Assembly (NCBI RefSeq): GCF_049933045.1
Contig: NZ_CP187926.1
Span: 3,906,001 to 3,970,000 of the forward strand
Direction: 5' to 3'
Length of the DNA: 64,000 bases
DNA from: Pseudocolwellia sp049933045
GTDB lineage: Bacteria; Pseudomonadota; Gammaproteobacteria; Enterobacterales; Alteromonadaceae
Numbering within the stretch: the first letter of the stretch is position 1; each line of letters opens with the position of its first letter. Below the pieces are notes generated by a model, which was given only the letters and a program-made list of their open reading frames with translations, ran no database searches and was not told the DNA's origin. Positions 17,289-26,190 of the stretch are shown one piece after another. The position numbers and the translations under genes were made by a program.

Positions 17289-17858
17289 TTACTGAGTAAA
17301 CACTAACGAAAAAGTAACAGGTACAGAGTGATTAATACTCGGTAATATCGCTAATGTTTTAAGTTTTTCAACACCCGCTACTAATTTAAATGCTTTAGCT
17401 TGAATGATCACAGGCTTTAAGCTTGTTACTAATAACTCATTACCTGCTAACTTTGTTGCTTGTACACGCGTAGAGATAGCTTGTGTAATACCATGTAGAT
17501 TGATTTCGCCGGTTAAATCAACTTGCGTTGTTTCACCCGCGCTTAGCTTCTCAATCGTTTGATGATCTATGCTTGTTGTAAACGTTGCTTGTGGAAACAA
17601 ATCAGTTTCAAACAGAAACTTTTGCATACGTTCATTACGAATTGGAATGTTAGTTTCAACACTCGTTAAATCAATTTTTAGTTTTACTTCGCCTTTAGCT
17701 GAAATATCGCCTTTTAATTGAGTAAATTTATGAATTTCAGTTGCATCAGCTTTTTTTGTAGTAACAAAGTTAAACTGTGATTTCTCGTTTGAAAGTTGCC
17801 AATTAGCTAAACTCGGCAGGGTAAATAACAACCCCATTATTAGTGCAATAATACGCAT
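17289..17858 (-). CDS. YceI-family periplasmic lipid-binding protein
   Basis: YceI proteins are secreted lipocalin-like beta-barrels that bind polyisoprenoid lipids. The product (189 residues) has a signal peptide ending LPSLA-N (about residue 18). The mature domain shows alternating beta-strands, with WQLSNEKSQFNFVTTKKA at its start and the TGEINLHGITQ motif (family consensus G.LtikGvtk). It has no cytochrome b561 neighbour, which often accompanies the family. It converges with ubiK at the shared terminator. Confidence 0.85.
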   Translation of the reverse strand: MRIIALIMGLLFTLPSLANWQLSNEKSQFNFVTTKKADATEIHKFTQLKGDISAKGEVKLKIDLTSVETNIPIRNERMQKFLFETDLFPQATFTTSIDHQTIEKLSAGETTQVDLTGEINLHGITQAISTRVQATKLAGNELLVTSLKPVIIQAKAFKLVAGVEKLKTLAILPSINHSVPVTFSLVFTQ

Positions 17859-18324
17859 TTTTATTCCTTGATTTTACTGGCGATTAAAAACAATTATATT
17901 CGATATCATAATTATTTAATCATGTATTTTTGGTGTTTTAGTACTGAATTTGATTAGTCAGAATCTAAAGTACCTGAATTCGGGATATACAATTATGCCT
18001 AACATTGTTATTTAATCGCTTCCCGTTGTTGTTTTTATTACTAATAGTCAGCTATTAGTACATAAAAACGCCTTGATATACGGACTAAATACAACATGAG
18101 GGAAGTAAAATCATTTCTATAAGTTAAATCCCATTAATTTAGGAGTAAGGTATTGTAAATCAATAACTTACAAAGCCTATTATCCCTGATCCAGGTTAAA
18201 GTGACTTATAATAACGCTGCAAAGGCATCGGTGTTATAATATTACTATAGACATAACATACGCTTAGTTAGCGAATAGCTCTATCAACATTTTGTAATTT
18301 GATATTACTAAGTGAGAAATGTGT
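17859..18324. other. 466-bp intergenic region with hairpin and inverted-repeat ends
   Basis: No gene is seen. ACCTGAATTCGGGAT (17972-17986) and ATCCCTGATCCAGGT (18182-18196) are inverted relative to each other with 12 of 15 matches, and both begin ACCTG like the termini of the MITE-like repeat at 8788. Inside, GTTTTTA..ACTAATAG / CTATTAGT..TAAAAAC forms a perfect two-part hairpin (18031-18069), nested in CTTCCC/GGGAAG arms. The region could hold a related but different 225-bp miniature element. It also must contain the YceI gene promoter. Confidence 0.45.
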
Positions 18325-19578
18325 TTACGATGCCTCAGTTAAAATTAGTTTATTTTTACCTTCACTTTTAGCTTTTATGATTGCGTCATTCGCTATTTTT
18401 AAAAACGCATCAATTGAGTTTTCGCCTTTCATTGTTGTTGCGCCAATACAGACTGAAAAGTTGGTTTGGTTACCGTTGTCTTTTATTTCAAGCTGGCTAA
18501 TCGTTTGCTGCAATGTTTGTAATTGGGCTTTAGCCGCCTCAATATTTTCGGCTTTGATAAGTGCGGCAAATTGATTACCTCCTAAGCGCGCCAAAATTTG
18601 ATCACTAAATTGTTTTTCAAGGTTTTGAGCTAAACTGATCAGCACCTTGTCACCCATGCTATTGCAATGAGTTTCGTTAATACTCTTAAAGTTGTCAATG
18701 TCGATTATGGCTAAAACACTGGTACTTGGATCATCTAACGACATTTCTTGAGCTTCTGTCACTGTTGTTATGAAATGACGGTAATTCAGTAAGTTGGTGA
18801 GGTAGTCATGGTTATCTGCTAAATGAATTTTTTCTAAATTATGGAATTTTTCAATATGCTGCATGATACGACAATAGAATTCTTCTGGGCAGAAAGGTTT
18901 TTTGAGGAAGTCATCGGCACCATTTTTAATAAACTTGGCTGAAGCTGTATCTTTACTTGAGCGTGACGTACCAATAACAATAAGCTCATTATTGGTGTGC
19001 TGTTTTCTTATTTTTTGTAATAGTTCTATACCTGTCATGCCTGGCATATTGTGAGCGGTGATCACTATTTTTATATCGGGATTATCTTCCAATACTTTTA
19101 AAGCTTTTGTGCCATCAGGTACGGCAAGGGTCGTAAAGTTTCTACGTTTTAATAATTCTACGGTTTCATTACAAGAAGTTAATGAGCTATCAACCACTAG
19201 AACGCTAATATCTTTATTGGTGAGTTGGTTGTTAAGCACACGCAAGAGGTAATGATATGCCTGTGCATTTTCTTTGGTGATGTAGTCAATTACAGGCAAG
19301 CTTAGGATTTTCTTACGTGTTAGTGCATCCATTCTCCCGGTCATCACAATGCTAGGGATGTTACTTTGTAATACGTAAGGAATAACCTCCCCATTCGGCG
19401 CGTCTGGTAAGTTAACATCAATGGTTGCAGCAAAAAAATTAGGATTGTGTGCAAGTATAGTTTTAACTTGTGCAAACGATTGAGCAATAGTGACTTGGAA
19501 ACCTAATGAAGTCGCTATTTTTTCAATAACTTTACCAATGGATTGGTTATCTTCAACAACAAGTAATTTATGAACCAC
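18325..19578 (-). CDS. Dual-receiver response regulator with degenerate GGDEF domain
   Basis: The 417 residues form two receiver domains and one GGDEF-type domain. Receiver 1 (about 1-120) has VVEDNQ, a phospho-acceptor Asp in TIDVNLPDA and TKEN. Receiver 2 (about 127-245) keeps VVDSS and KKPF, but the acceptor Asp is replaced by Ala175 (ITAHNMPGMTG). The GGDEF domain (about 255-415) has DNHDYLTNLLNYRHF and DIDNFK. Its active-site signature, however, is GGNQF at 333-337, not GG(D/E)EF, so cyclase activity is probably lost. The layout is PleD-like. It probably works as a signalling or GTP/c-di-GMP-sensing output protein. No kinase is adjacent. Confidence 0.88.
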   Translation of the reverse strand: MVHKLLVVEDNQSIGKVIEKIATSLGFQVTIAQSFAQVKTILAHNPNFFAATIDVNLPDAPNGEVIPYVLQSNIPSIVMTGRMDALTRKKILSLPVIDYITKENAQAYHYLLRVLNNQLTNKDISVLVVDSSLTSCNETVELLKRRNFTTLAVPDGTKALKVLEDNPDIKIVITAHNMPGMTGIELLQKIRKQHTNNELIVIGTSRSSKDTASAKFIKNGADDFLKKPFCPEEFYCRIMQHIEKFHNLEKIHLADNHDYLTNLLNYRHFITTVTEAQEMSLDDPSTSVLAIIDIDNFKSINETHCNSMGDKVLISLAQNLEKQFSDQILARLGGNQFAALIKAENIEAAKAQLQTLQQTISQLEIKDNGNQTNFSVCIGATTMKGENSIDAFLKIANDAIIKAKSEGKNKLILTEAS

Positions 19579-19703
19579 AATAATCCTTTTGATGGTGATT
19601 AACTTAAATCACACATAATAATAAGCTATATATTTAGAGATATATTTGAGTATAGCCAAGAATTTTAATGGAAGAGGATTTATTTTTTACAAACTGTAGG
19701 AAT

Positions 19704-19742
19704 AAAAAAAGCAATTTAACATGAGCTAAATTGCTTTTTTTT
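19704..19742. terminator. Terminator after ilvA
   Basis: AAAAAAAGCAATTTA pairs with TAAATTGCTTTTTTT around an eight-base loop, with more T beyond. It lies 44 bp after the ilvA stop on the minus strand and ends the ilvGMDA operon. Confidence 0.85.
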
Positions 19743-19785
19743 GCGACTTTTTTAAAGGTTATTTGATCTTAAGGTTAAGAATAAA

Positions 19786-21342
19786 TTACTTTAAAAATGT
19801 TTTGTACGCTTCGTTATCGGTTTCTTCTTGGCATTCATAACCAAGTGCTTCAATGTGTTCGAAAAACGCTTGTTGGTCGTCATCACTCACAGTAAAACCA
19901 GCGAGTACTTGCCCAAAAGCGGCACCATGGTTACGGTAATGGAATAAGGTTATATTCCAAAGTTCACCGAGTGTTTCTAAAAACTTATCTAAAGCGCCAG
20001 GATATTCAGGAAACTGAAATCTAAAAATACGTTCTTGTAATGGCGATACTGATTTTCCGCCAATCATATAACGCACATGTAATTTAGCTAATTCGTTTTC
20101 TGTAAGATCCGTTACTTTGTAACTTTGCTCTGTAAGCGTAGAAGCCAGCTGCTGACGTTCATTGTTTTCACCACTTAAGCGAAGTCCAACAAATACATTT
20201 GCGTGCTCTTTGTTCTTATCTGATGAAACGTATCGGTAGTTAAACTCAGTGATCACTCTGCCGCCAATAGCATGGCAAAAGTTTTTAAAACTACCTTTTT
20301 CTTCAGGAATTGAAACAGCAAAAACAGCTTCTTTTTGTTCGCCTAATTCACATCTTTCTGACACGTAACGTAAACTATGAAAGTTCATGTTTGCGCCAGA
20401 TAAGATAGCAACTAAGGTTTCATTACCTTGGCTAGTTTTACAATACTTGGTTATACCGGCTAGTGATAATGCACCTGCAGGTTCAGCAATAACACGAGTT
20501 TGCTCAAAAATATCTTTGATTGATGCGCATATTTCGTCTGTAGTCACCGTGATAACTTCATCACAATACTGTTTAATCAACTTAAAGGTATTTTCACCAA
20601 TACGTTTAACAGCAACACCATCAGCAAATAAACCCACTTGATCTAAATCCGTTGGCTCACCCGCTTCCATTGCAGCTTTTAAACAGGCTGAATCTTCAGC
20701 TTCAACGCCAATAACTTTAATGTTAGGTTTTAATTGTTTTAAATAAACAGCCATACCCGCTAATAATCCGCCGCCGCCAACAGGAACAAAAATCACATCG
20801 ATGTGTGAAAGCTGCTGCAAAATTTCTTTAGCAACGGTGCCTTGTCCTGCAATAACGTCAACATCGTCAAACGGATGAATTATGGTTTTGTTTTCTTCTA
20901 TAGCATATTGCTGTGACGCAGTTTGTGCTTCGTTAAAGCTTTTACCCACTAAGCGCACATCAGCACCAAAGCGACGTACATTGTCGACTTTAATGTCTGG
21001 TGTTGTAATCGGCATAACAATAGTAGCTTTAATACCAAGCTTTTGTGCCGCTAAGGCTAAACCTTGTGCATGATTACCAGCAGATGCCGCAACCACGCCA
21101 TGAATACTTTCTTCTTCAGTTAATTGAGACAGCTTGTTGTAAGCTCCTCGTAACTTAAACGAATGTACTGGTTGTTGATCTTCACGCTTTAAATAAATAG
21201 TGTTATTTAAACGTGCAGATAACTTAGTAAAAGGTGTTAATTCAGTTTCTACAGCAACATCATATACAGGCGCGAGCAAGATGCGGCGAAGGTAGTCTAA
21301 CGCTTCGCCTTGATTTAGCAGCTGAGTTTCAGCTTCTGTCAT
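19786..21342 (-). CDS. ilvA: Threonine dehydratase, biosynthetic
   Basis: IlvA deaminates threonine to 2-oxobutanoate with PLP, the first step of isoleucine synthesis, and is inhibited by isoleucine. Length 518 (E. coli 514). The PLP Lys63 is in SFKLRGAYNK (61-70) and the phosphate loop is GGGGLLAG near residue 193. Two C-terminal ACT-like regulatory domains are present (EEKGSFKNFCHAIG and QFPEYPGALDKFLETLG), so this is the allosteric biosynthetic form. The start overlaps the ilvD stop by one base (TAATG). The reactive aminocrotonate it releases is a RidA substrate; ridA lies at 3780. Confidence 0.97.
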   Translation of the reverse strand: MTEAETQLLNQGEALDYLRRILLAPVYDVAVETELTPFTKLSARLNNTIYLKREDQQPVHSFKLRGAYNKLSQLTEEESIHGVVAASAGNHAQGLALAAQKLGIKATIVMPITTPDIKVDNVRRFGADVRLVGKSFNEAQTASQQYAIEENKTIIHPFDDVDVIAGQGTVAKEILQQLSHIDVIFVPVGGGGLLAGMAVYLKQLKPNIKVIGVEAEDSACLKAAMEAGEPTDLDQVGLFADGVAVKRIGENTFKLIKQYCDEVITVTTDEICASIKDIFEQTRVIAEPAGALSLAGITKYCKTSQGNETLVAILSGANMNFHSLRYVSERCELGEQKEAVFAVSIPEEKGSFKNFCHAIGGRVITEFNYRYVSSDKNKEHANVFVGLRLSGENNERQQLASTLTEQSYKVTDLTENELAKLHVRYMIGGKSVSPLQERIFRFQFPEYPGALDKFLETLGELWNITLFHYRNHGAAFGQVLAGFTVSDDDQQAFFEHIEALGYECQEETDNEAYKTFLK

Positions 21343-23198
21343 TATTCCTCTCCGTCAAGAAGTGCTCTGTTTCTTACAGCACCCTTGTCAGCACTTGTTG
21401 CTAACATTGCGTAGTTTTTAAGTGCATAGCTGATAGGACGAACGCGATTTTCTGGTTTCCAAGCGCCTTTGCCTTTCGCTTCCATTGCTGCACGACGAGC
21501 GGCAAGCACTTCGTCAGATACTTGTAATGTGATTTCACGCGTAGGAATATCAATGTGAATGATATCGCCTTGTTCAACTAATGCGATAGTACCGCCATCA
21601 GCAGCTTCAGGTGATACATGACCGATAGATAATCCTGAAGTACCACCAGAGAAACGACCATCAGTTAACAATGCACAGGCTTTACCTAATCCCATAGATT
21701 TTAAGTAAGTGGTTGGGTATAGCATTTCTTGCATACCTGGACCGCCTTTAGGACCTTCATAACGAATTACTACAACTTCACCCGCAACTACTTTCTTATC
21801 AAGAATTGCAGCTACTGCAGCATCTTGGCTTTCAAAAATATGTGCTGGACCTGTGAATACTAGGTTGTCGTCACTTACGCCTGCTGTTTTAACTACACAA
21901 CCGTCTACAGCAATGTTTCCTGAAAGAACAGCTAAGCCGCCTTCTAAAGAAAATGCGTTTTCAATACTGCGAATACAGCCATTTTCTCTGTCGTCGTCTA
22001 ATGTATCCCAACGACAATCTTGGCTAAACGCTTTAGTCGTACGAATACCTGCAGGGCCTGCACGGTAGAATTTTTTAACGTCTTCGTCGTCTGTCACTTT
22101 AATGTCGTATTTAGCAATAACATCAGCAAGTGTTGTACCGAAAATATTTGGTACATCAGTATTTAATAAACCAGCACGAGCCAACTCACCTAAAATACCA
22201 ATTACACCACCAGCGCGATGCACATCTTCCATATGATATTCAGGCGTTGAAGGTGCTACTTTACATAACTGAGGTACAATGCGAGATAGTTTATCCATGT
22301 CTTCCATGGTGTAATCTATTTCAGCTTCTTGCGCAGTAGCAAGTAAATGTAAGATAGTGTTAGTTGAACCACCCATAGCAATATCTAAACACATAGCATT
22401 GTGTAAAGCTTCTTTGCTTGCAATATTACGAGGAAGTGCAGATTCATCATTATCTTGATAATAACGTTTAGTTAACTCAACAATTTGTTTACCCGCTTTT
22501 AAGAATAATTGTTCGCGGTCAGCATGAGTTGCCAACATTGAGCCGTTACCTGGTAAAGCTAAACCTAGTGCTTCTGCTAAACAGTTCATTGAATTAGCTG
22601 TAAACATACCAGAACATGAACCACATGTAGGACAAGCAGAGCGTTCAACTTTATCAGAATCTTCATCAGATACTGTTGGATCAGCGCCTTTTATCATCGC
22701 ATCAACTAAATCTAGCTTGATAATTTGGTCAGAAAGCTTAGTTTTTCCAGCTTCCATCGGACCACCTGAAACAAAAATTACAGGGATATTTATGCGCATT
22801 GCAGCCATTAACATACCAGGAGTAATTTTGTCACAGTTTGAAATACATACCATAGCATCAGCACAATGTGCATTAACCATGTATTCAACTGAGTCAGCAA
22901 TTAAGTCGCGAGAAGGTAAGCTGTAAAGCATACCGCTATGACCCATAGCAATACCATCATCAACCGCGATAGTGTTAAATTCTTTAGCAACACCACCTGC
23001 TTCTTCAATGGCGCCAGCAACTAGCTGTCCCATATCTTTTAAATGAACATGACCCGGTACAAATTGCGTAAATGAGTTAACAACAGCAATAATCGGCTTC
23101 CCGAAATCACCATCAGTCATTCCAGTTGCACGCCAAAGCGCACGAGCACCAGCCATATTACGGCCTTGAGTTGAAGTTGCAGATCTTAATTTAGGCAT
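21342..23198 (-). CDS. ilvD: Dihydroxy-acid dehydratase
   Basis: IlvD removes water from dihydroxyvalerates to give the 2-oxo acids before transamination in Ile and Val synthesis. It is an iron-sulfur enzyme of 618 residues (E. coli 616). The cluster cysteines are seen in CISNCDKITPGM and CPTCGSCSGMFTAN, and the conserved GPKGGPGMQEM and TDGRFSGGTSG blocks are intact. It starts 109 bp after ilvM, with no ilvE in that interval, and is coupled to ilvA by TAATG. Confidence 0.97.
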   Translation of the reverse strand: MPKLRSATSTQGRNMAGARALWRATGMTDGDFGKPIIAVVNSFTQFVPGHVHLKDMGQLVAGAIEEAGGVAKEFNTIAVDDGIAMGHSGMLYSLPSRDLIADSVEYMVNAHCADAMVCISNCDKITPGMLMAAMRINIPVIFVSGGPMEAGKTKLSDQIIKLDLVDAMIKGADPTVSDEDSDKVERSACPTCGSCSGMFTANSMNCLAEALGLALPGNGSMLATHADREQLFLKAGKQIVELTKRYYQDNDESALPRNIASKEALHNAMCLDIAMGGSTNTILHLLATAQEAEIDYTMEDMDKLSRIVPQLCKVAPSTPEYHMEDVHRAGGVIGILGELARAGLLNTDVPNIFGTTLADVIAKYDIKVTDDEDVKKFYRAGPAGIRTTKAFSQDCRWDTLDDDRENGCIRSIENAFSLEGGLAVLSGNIAVDGCVVKTAGVSDDNLVFTGPAHIFESQDAAVAAILDKKVVAGEVVVIRYEGPKGGPGMQEMLYPTTYLKSMGLGKACALLTDGRFSGGTSGLSIGHVSPEAADGGTIALVEQGDIIHIDIPTREITLQVSDEVLAARRAAMEAKGKGAWKPENRVRPISYALKNYAMLATSADKGAVRNRALLDGEE

Positions 23199-23307
23199 AA
23201 TTTTGTATCCAGTTGAATCTTCATAAAGTGGTATATAATGCTTATTCTCGTTAAAAAATAAGCATTAAAAATTTAATGTTTTAGCGTGTTAACGAGTAAG
23301 TAAATAC

Positions 23308-23565
23308 TTAAGCGTTTGGTATATATGGAACGTTTTTAGTTACGTATACTTCTTTGATATCAATCAGTTTATTAATTTGATCAACAAGTAATTCAATAGG
23401 ACGATCGCTGTATACCATTAATTCGATAGTACCTATGTTAGTGCCTGTATTTACTACCGCATTAATACCGTTAATTAAAAATCCACGGTAGCGAGTTACT
23501 TGTAAAATACGTTCTAAAACAACTTGTTTGTCATCAACGGTGATGGTTAATTGGTAATTATTCAT
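23308..23565 (-). CDS. ilvM: Acetolactate synthase II small subunit
   Basis: IlvM is the short ACT-domain regulatory subunit of acetohydroxyacid synthase II and stabilises IlvG. The 85 residues (E. coli 87) start with YQLTITVDDKQVVLERILQV and contain RGFLINGINAV, the ACT pattern of IlvM. Its ATG immediately follows the ilvG stop, and the ribosome site GGAGAG lies within the ilvG end, so subunit production is coupled. It is short compared with IlvN/IlvH, which supports the isozyme-II assignment. Confidence 0.94.
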   Translation of the reverse strand: MNNYQLTITVDDKQVVLERILQVTRYRGFLINGINAVVNTGTNIGTIELMVYSDRPIELLVDQINKLIDIKEVYVTKNVPYIPNA

Positions 23566-25230
23566 TTATATACTCTCCATCATTTTATCGTTGGCAGTAT
23601 TTGGCGGAACAAGTGGCCAAACATTGTCTTCTGCATCAATCTTAATTTTTAATAAGTAAGCACCATCGTGATTTAGCATTTCTGCTACCGCAGCACTTAC
23701 TTCACTTTTCTTAGTGATTTCTTTGGCTTTAATATCAAAAGCGTTAGCTAACATAATGAAATCAGGGTTATCTGATAAATCAGTTTCACTTAGGCGACCG
23801 TTAAAGAATAGGTCTTGCCATTGTCTTACCATGCCTAGCTTAGCGTTATCGATAAGTAATATTTTTACAGGTAATTGGAAACGTTTAATCGTTGCAAGCT
23901 CTTGCACGTTCATCATAAATGAACCGTCACCAGATACTGCGATAACACAATCGTTAGGACGACTAACTTGTGCACCAATCGCTGCAGGAAGACCAAAGCC
24001 CATTGTGCCCATGCCGCCACTGGTTAAAAAGTCGCTTGGGTCGTTAAATAACATGTGCTGTGCAGCCCACATTTGATGTTGACCAACATCAGTAGTAACA
24101 CAGGTGTTTTTAGGCATAGTGTCGCTAATTTCTTTTAATACCGCCGGCGCATAAATGTTCTCACCTGGGTGATCGTATCTCCAACCTGAATCAGCTTTAA
24201 TTTTCAGACATTGCTTTTTCCAATCATCAATTGATAATGGGATCGCTAATGCTGGTAAGTTAATTTTCAAATCACCTAAGATGGCTGAATCAGCTTTACG
24301 ACGTTTGTTAATTTCAGCAGTATCAATATCAAAGTGGATAACTTTTGCGTTAGGCGCAAATTCATCAAGCTTACCTGTTACACGGTCATCAAAACGAGCA
24401 CCGACAACAACCAGTAAATCTGATTTTTGTACCGCAAGGTTTGAAGCTTTAGTTCCGTGCATACCTAGCATGCCTAAGTAGTTTTCGTTTTCAGGGTCAA
24501 TAGCACCTAAACCTTTAAGGGTTGATACACACGGCATACCTGTTTTATCACAAAATTCACGTAACTCATCAATGGCATTTGCCATTCCAACACCGCCACC
24601 AACATATAAAATAGGCTGTTTAGCTTGGCTTAATAAAGTAATGGCTTGTGTAACATCTACTGGAGGTAGCTTTACTTTATTAGGTAGTTGAGATAAATCA
24701 TCTAGGCTACAGTTAATTTCAGCCATTTGAATATCTTTAGGAATATCGACTAAAACAGGACCTTGACGACCTTCAAGTGCGATAGCAAATGCTTGATGAA
24801 GTACACCTGCTAAATCATTAATATCAGTAACTTGGAAAGAATGTTTAGTACAAGCAAGTGACAAACCAAAAACATCAATTTCTTGGAAAGCATCAGAACC
24901 CATGGCAGAAGTGGGTACTTGACCTGTTATAGCAACAATTGGAATTGAATCAGCTAACGCATCGGCAAGACCCGTAATTAGGTTAGTAGCACCTGGACCT
25001 GAAGTAGCCATACAAACGCCTACTTTGTCTGATGCGCGTGCATAACCTACAGCGGCAAATGCAGCACCTTGTTCATGCCTACATAAATAATGCTCAACTT
25101 CGCTATCATACAAAGCATCGTAAATCGGCATAATGGCACCACCAGGGTAACCAAATACGTGTTTTACACCGTGTTCTTGTAAAACGGCAAATAATAATGA
25201 ACCACCTGTGTGCTTTTGATCGCTAGCCAT
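23566..25230 (-). CDS. ilvG: Acetolactate synthase II large subunit
   Basis: IlvG is the TPP-dependent catalytic subunit of acetohydroxyacid synthase II, condensing pyruvate with pyruvate or 2-oxobutanoate. From the ATG at 25230 it has 554 residues (E. coli 548). A TTG start at 25251 would add seven residues, but neither start has a strong ribosome site. Key parts are FGYPGGAIMP, the catalytic Glu in CRHEQGAAFAA, ATSGPGATN, and the TPP/Mg motif beginning GDGSFMMN near the C-terminus. The frame is intact, unlike the frameshifted ilvG of E. coli K-12. It is first in ilvGMDA behind the ilvL leader and attenuator. Confidence 0.95.
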   Translation of the reverse strand: MASDQKHTGGSLLFAVLQEHGVKHVFGYPGGAIMPIYDALYDSEVEHYLCRHEQGAAFAAVGYARASDKVGVCMATSGPGATNLITGLADALADSIPIVAITGQVPTSAMGSDAFQEIDVFGLSLACTKHSFQVTDINDLAGVLHQAFAIALEGRQGPVLVDIPKDIQMAEINCSLDDLSQLPNKVKLPPVDVTQAITLLSQAKQPILYVGGGVGMANAIDELREFCDKTGMPCVSTLKGLGAIDPENENYLGMLGMHGTKASNLAVQKSDLLVVVGARFDDRVTGKLDEFAPNAKVIHFDIDTAEINKRRKADSAILGDLKINLPALAIPLSIDDWKKQCLKIKADSGWRYDHPGENIYAPAVLKEISDTMPKNTCVTTDVGQHQMWAAQHMLFNDPSDFLTSGGMGTMGFGLPAAIGAQVSRPNDCVIAVSGDGSFMMNVQELATIKRFQLPVKILLIDNAKLGMVRQWQDLFFNGRLSETDLSDNPDFIMLANAFDIKAKEITKKSEVSAAVAEMLNHDGAYLLKIKIDAEDNVWPLVPPNTANDKMMESI

Positions 25231-25378
25231 GTTTTTTTTAAAGCTATGCAAAAATTATTCACTTATGAAGTTAAGTAAAAAATCTTTAAATAGCATTCTC
25301 CAGAGTTAGTTTTAGTGAATAATAATGTTTGTTTTTTACGTTTAATAAGCGTTTTAAATGACAACTCTTAAACGATAA

Positions 25379-25408
25379 AGACCCCCGGTTCTTTCGAAGC
25401 GAGGGTCT
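25379..25408 (-). terminator. ilvGMDA attenuator terminator
   Basis: On the minus strand AGACCCTCG pairs with CGGGGGTCT (one wobble) around a 12-base loop. It lies 24 bp after the ilvL stop and about 150 bp before ilvG. A T-rich but interrupted stretch (TTTATCGTTT) follows. Position and the GGGGTCT core resemble the E. coli ilvGMEDA attenuator. Starvation for Ile, Val or Leu would stall ribosomes on ilvL and favour read-through. Confidence 0.8.
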
Positions 25409-25431
25409 GTGTATTTGTTTGTTGCTTTATT

Positions 25432-25512
25432 CTAGCTCAACGAAAACCCCTGCGACGATTTAATAATCACCACGACGAGAAGGTTTATAATCACTGAGTT
25501 AATTTTTTGCAT
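25432..25512 (-). CDS. ilvL: ilvGMDA operon leader peptide
   Basis: This 26-residue open frame (ATG 25512 to TAG 25432) encodes a peptide whose centre, residues 7-17, reads VIINLLVVVII. Ten of these eleven residues are Ile, Leu or Val. It begins MQKINS and ends SSQGFSLS. The codons, placed just before a hairpin with a T-rich tail and upstream of ilvG, match the design of ilvL leader peptides, where ribosome stalling at scarce charged tRNA-Ile/Val/Leu controls the attenuator. It is too short for usual gene callers. The ribosome site is only AAAGAAA-like. Confidence 0.9.
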   Translation of the reverse strand: MQKINSVIINLLVVVIIKSSQGFSLS

Positions 25513-25569
25513 GTTTATTTAAATTTCTTTAATAATAATTAATGCGCTTATTTTTCTCTGAAAAAGGAG

Positions 25570-25598
25570 AGATAAAGCAAAACAGGACTAATTTGTAA
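25570..25598 (-). promoter_or_regulatory. Candidate promoter of the ilvLGMDA operon
   Basis: On the minus strand TTACAA (25593-25598) and TTATCT (25570-25575) are spaced by 17 bp. Transcription would begin about 50 nt before ilvL, a reasonable leader length. Assigned by pattern only. The sequence between here and the response-regulator gene at 25774 contains nothing else recognised. Confidence 0.4.
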
Positions 25599-25773
25599 CA
25601 TATATAGACCGCTGGGAGCAACCTTTTAATCAAAGCATTTTGAACTAGCTTAAGTTGATTAGTTATAAAGTGGTTGAACAGTGAATAACTAGTTTTACTA
25701 ATAAGTTTTGAATTTCAGATAATAAGCCCCTTTAATATTGAATTAAAATTAAGGCTATTATTTGAAATAGCAA

Positions 25774-26190
25774 TTATCTGAGTGACGTTATTTTATTTGC
25801 TAGAAATGCTTCAGTAACTTCACCTTTCACAATAAAGTCTGCTACAAAATCAAATTTTGCTGCTTTTTCTTTATCTTCTAATCTTTCTGATGATGAGTAC
25901 ATGCAGACGACTATGGATGCTAATTCATTTCGTGTTCTCATTGTTGAAAACTCTTTTAGAAAGTCAAAGCCATTTACTTTAGGCATATTAATATCTAAAA
26001 ATATAACAACAGGCGGAAACTCATCAGGATATAACATAGCATTTTTATCATAGTCATTTAGAAACTCTAATGCCGTTGAACCATCATCTTTTTCAATTAT
26101 GCTTTCAACGCCAATTTTAGTTAATTGCCGTCTTAAAATATATCTATCTAATTCGTTATCATCAACGATGAGTACGTTAACTCTTTTCAT
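25774..26190 (-). CDS. Single-domain response regulator (CheY-like)
   Basis: The 138-residue protein is one receiver domain with no output domain. The acidic pair VDDNE is near residue 10, the phospho-acceptor Asp is in FLDINMPKVNG (near residue 66), and the switch and Lys regions are MYSSS and IVKGEV. Such proteins act by protein-protein contact or phosphorelay. The start overlaps the upstream histidine kinase stop by one base (TAATG), so the kinase is almost surely its phosphodonor. The pair lies between ilvG and comM, but no amino-acid link is evident. Confidence 0.9.
   Translation of the reverse strand: MKRVNVLIVDDNELDRYILRRQLTKIGVESIIEKDDGSTALEFLNDYDKNAMLYPDEFPPVVIFLDINMPKVNGFDFLKEFSTMRTRNELASIVVCMYSSSERLEDKEKAAKFDFVADFIVKGEVTEAFLANKITSLR

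Noticed and set aside
18031..18069. Bipartite hairpin as a transcription terminator
   Set aside because: Stem is perfect but neither side is followed by a T-run; more likely part of the possible miniature element.
25231..25251. TTG start for ilvG, giving 561 residues
   Set aside because: The added residues (MHSFKKN) are not in the E. coli alignment; ATG at 25230 is used, although neither start has a strong ribosome site.
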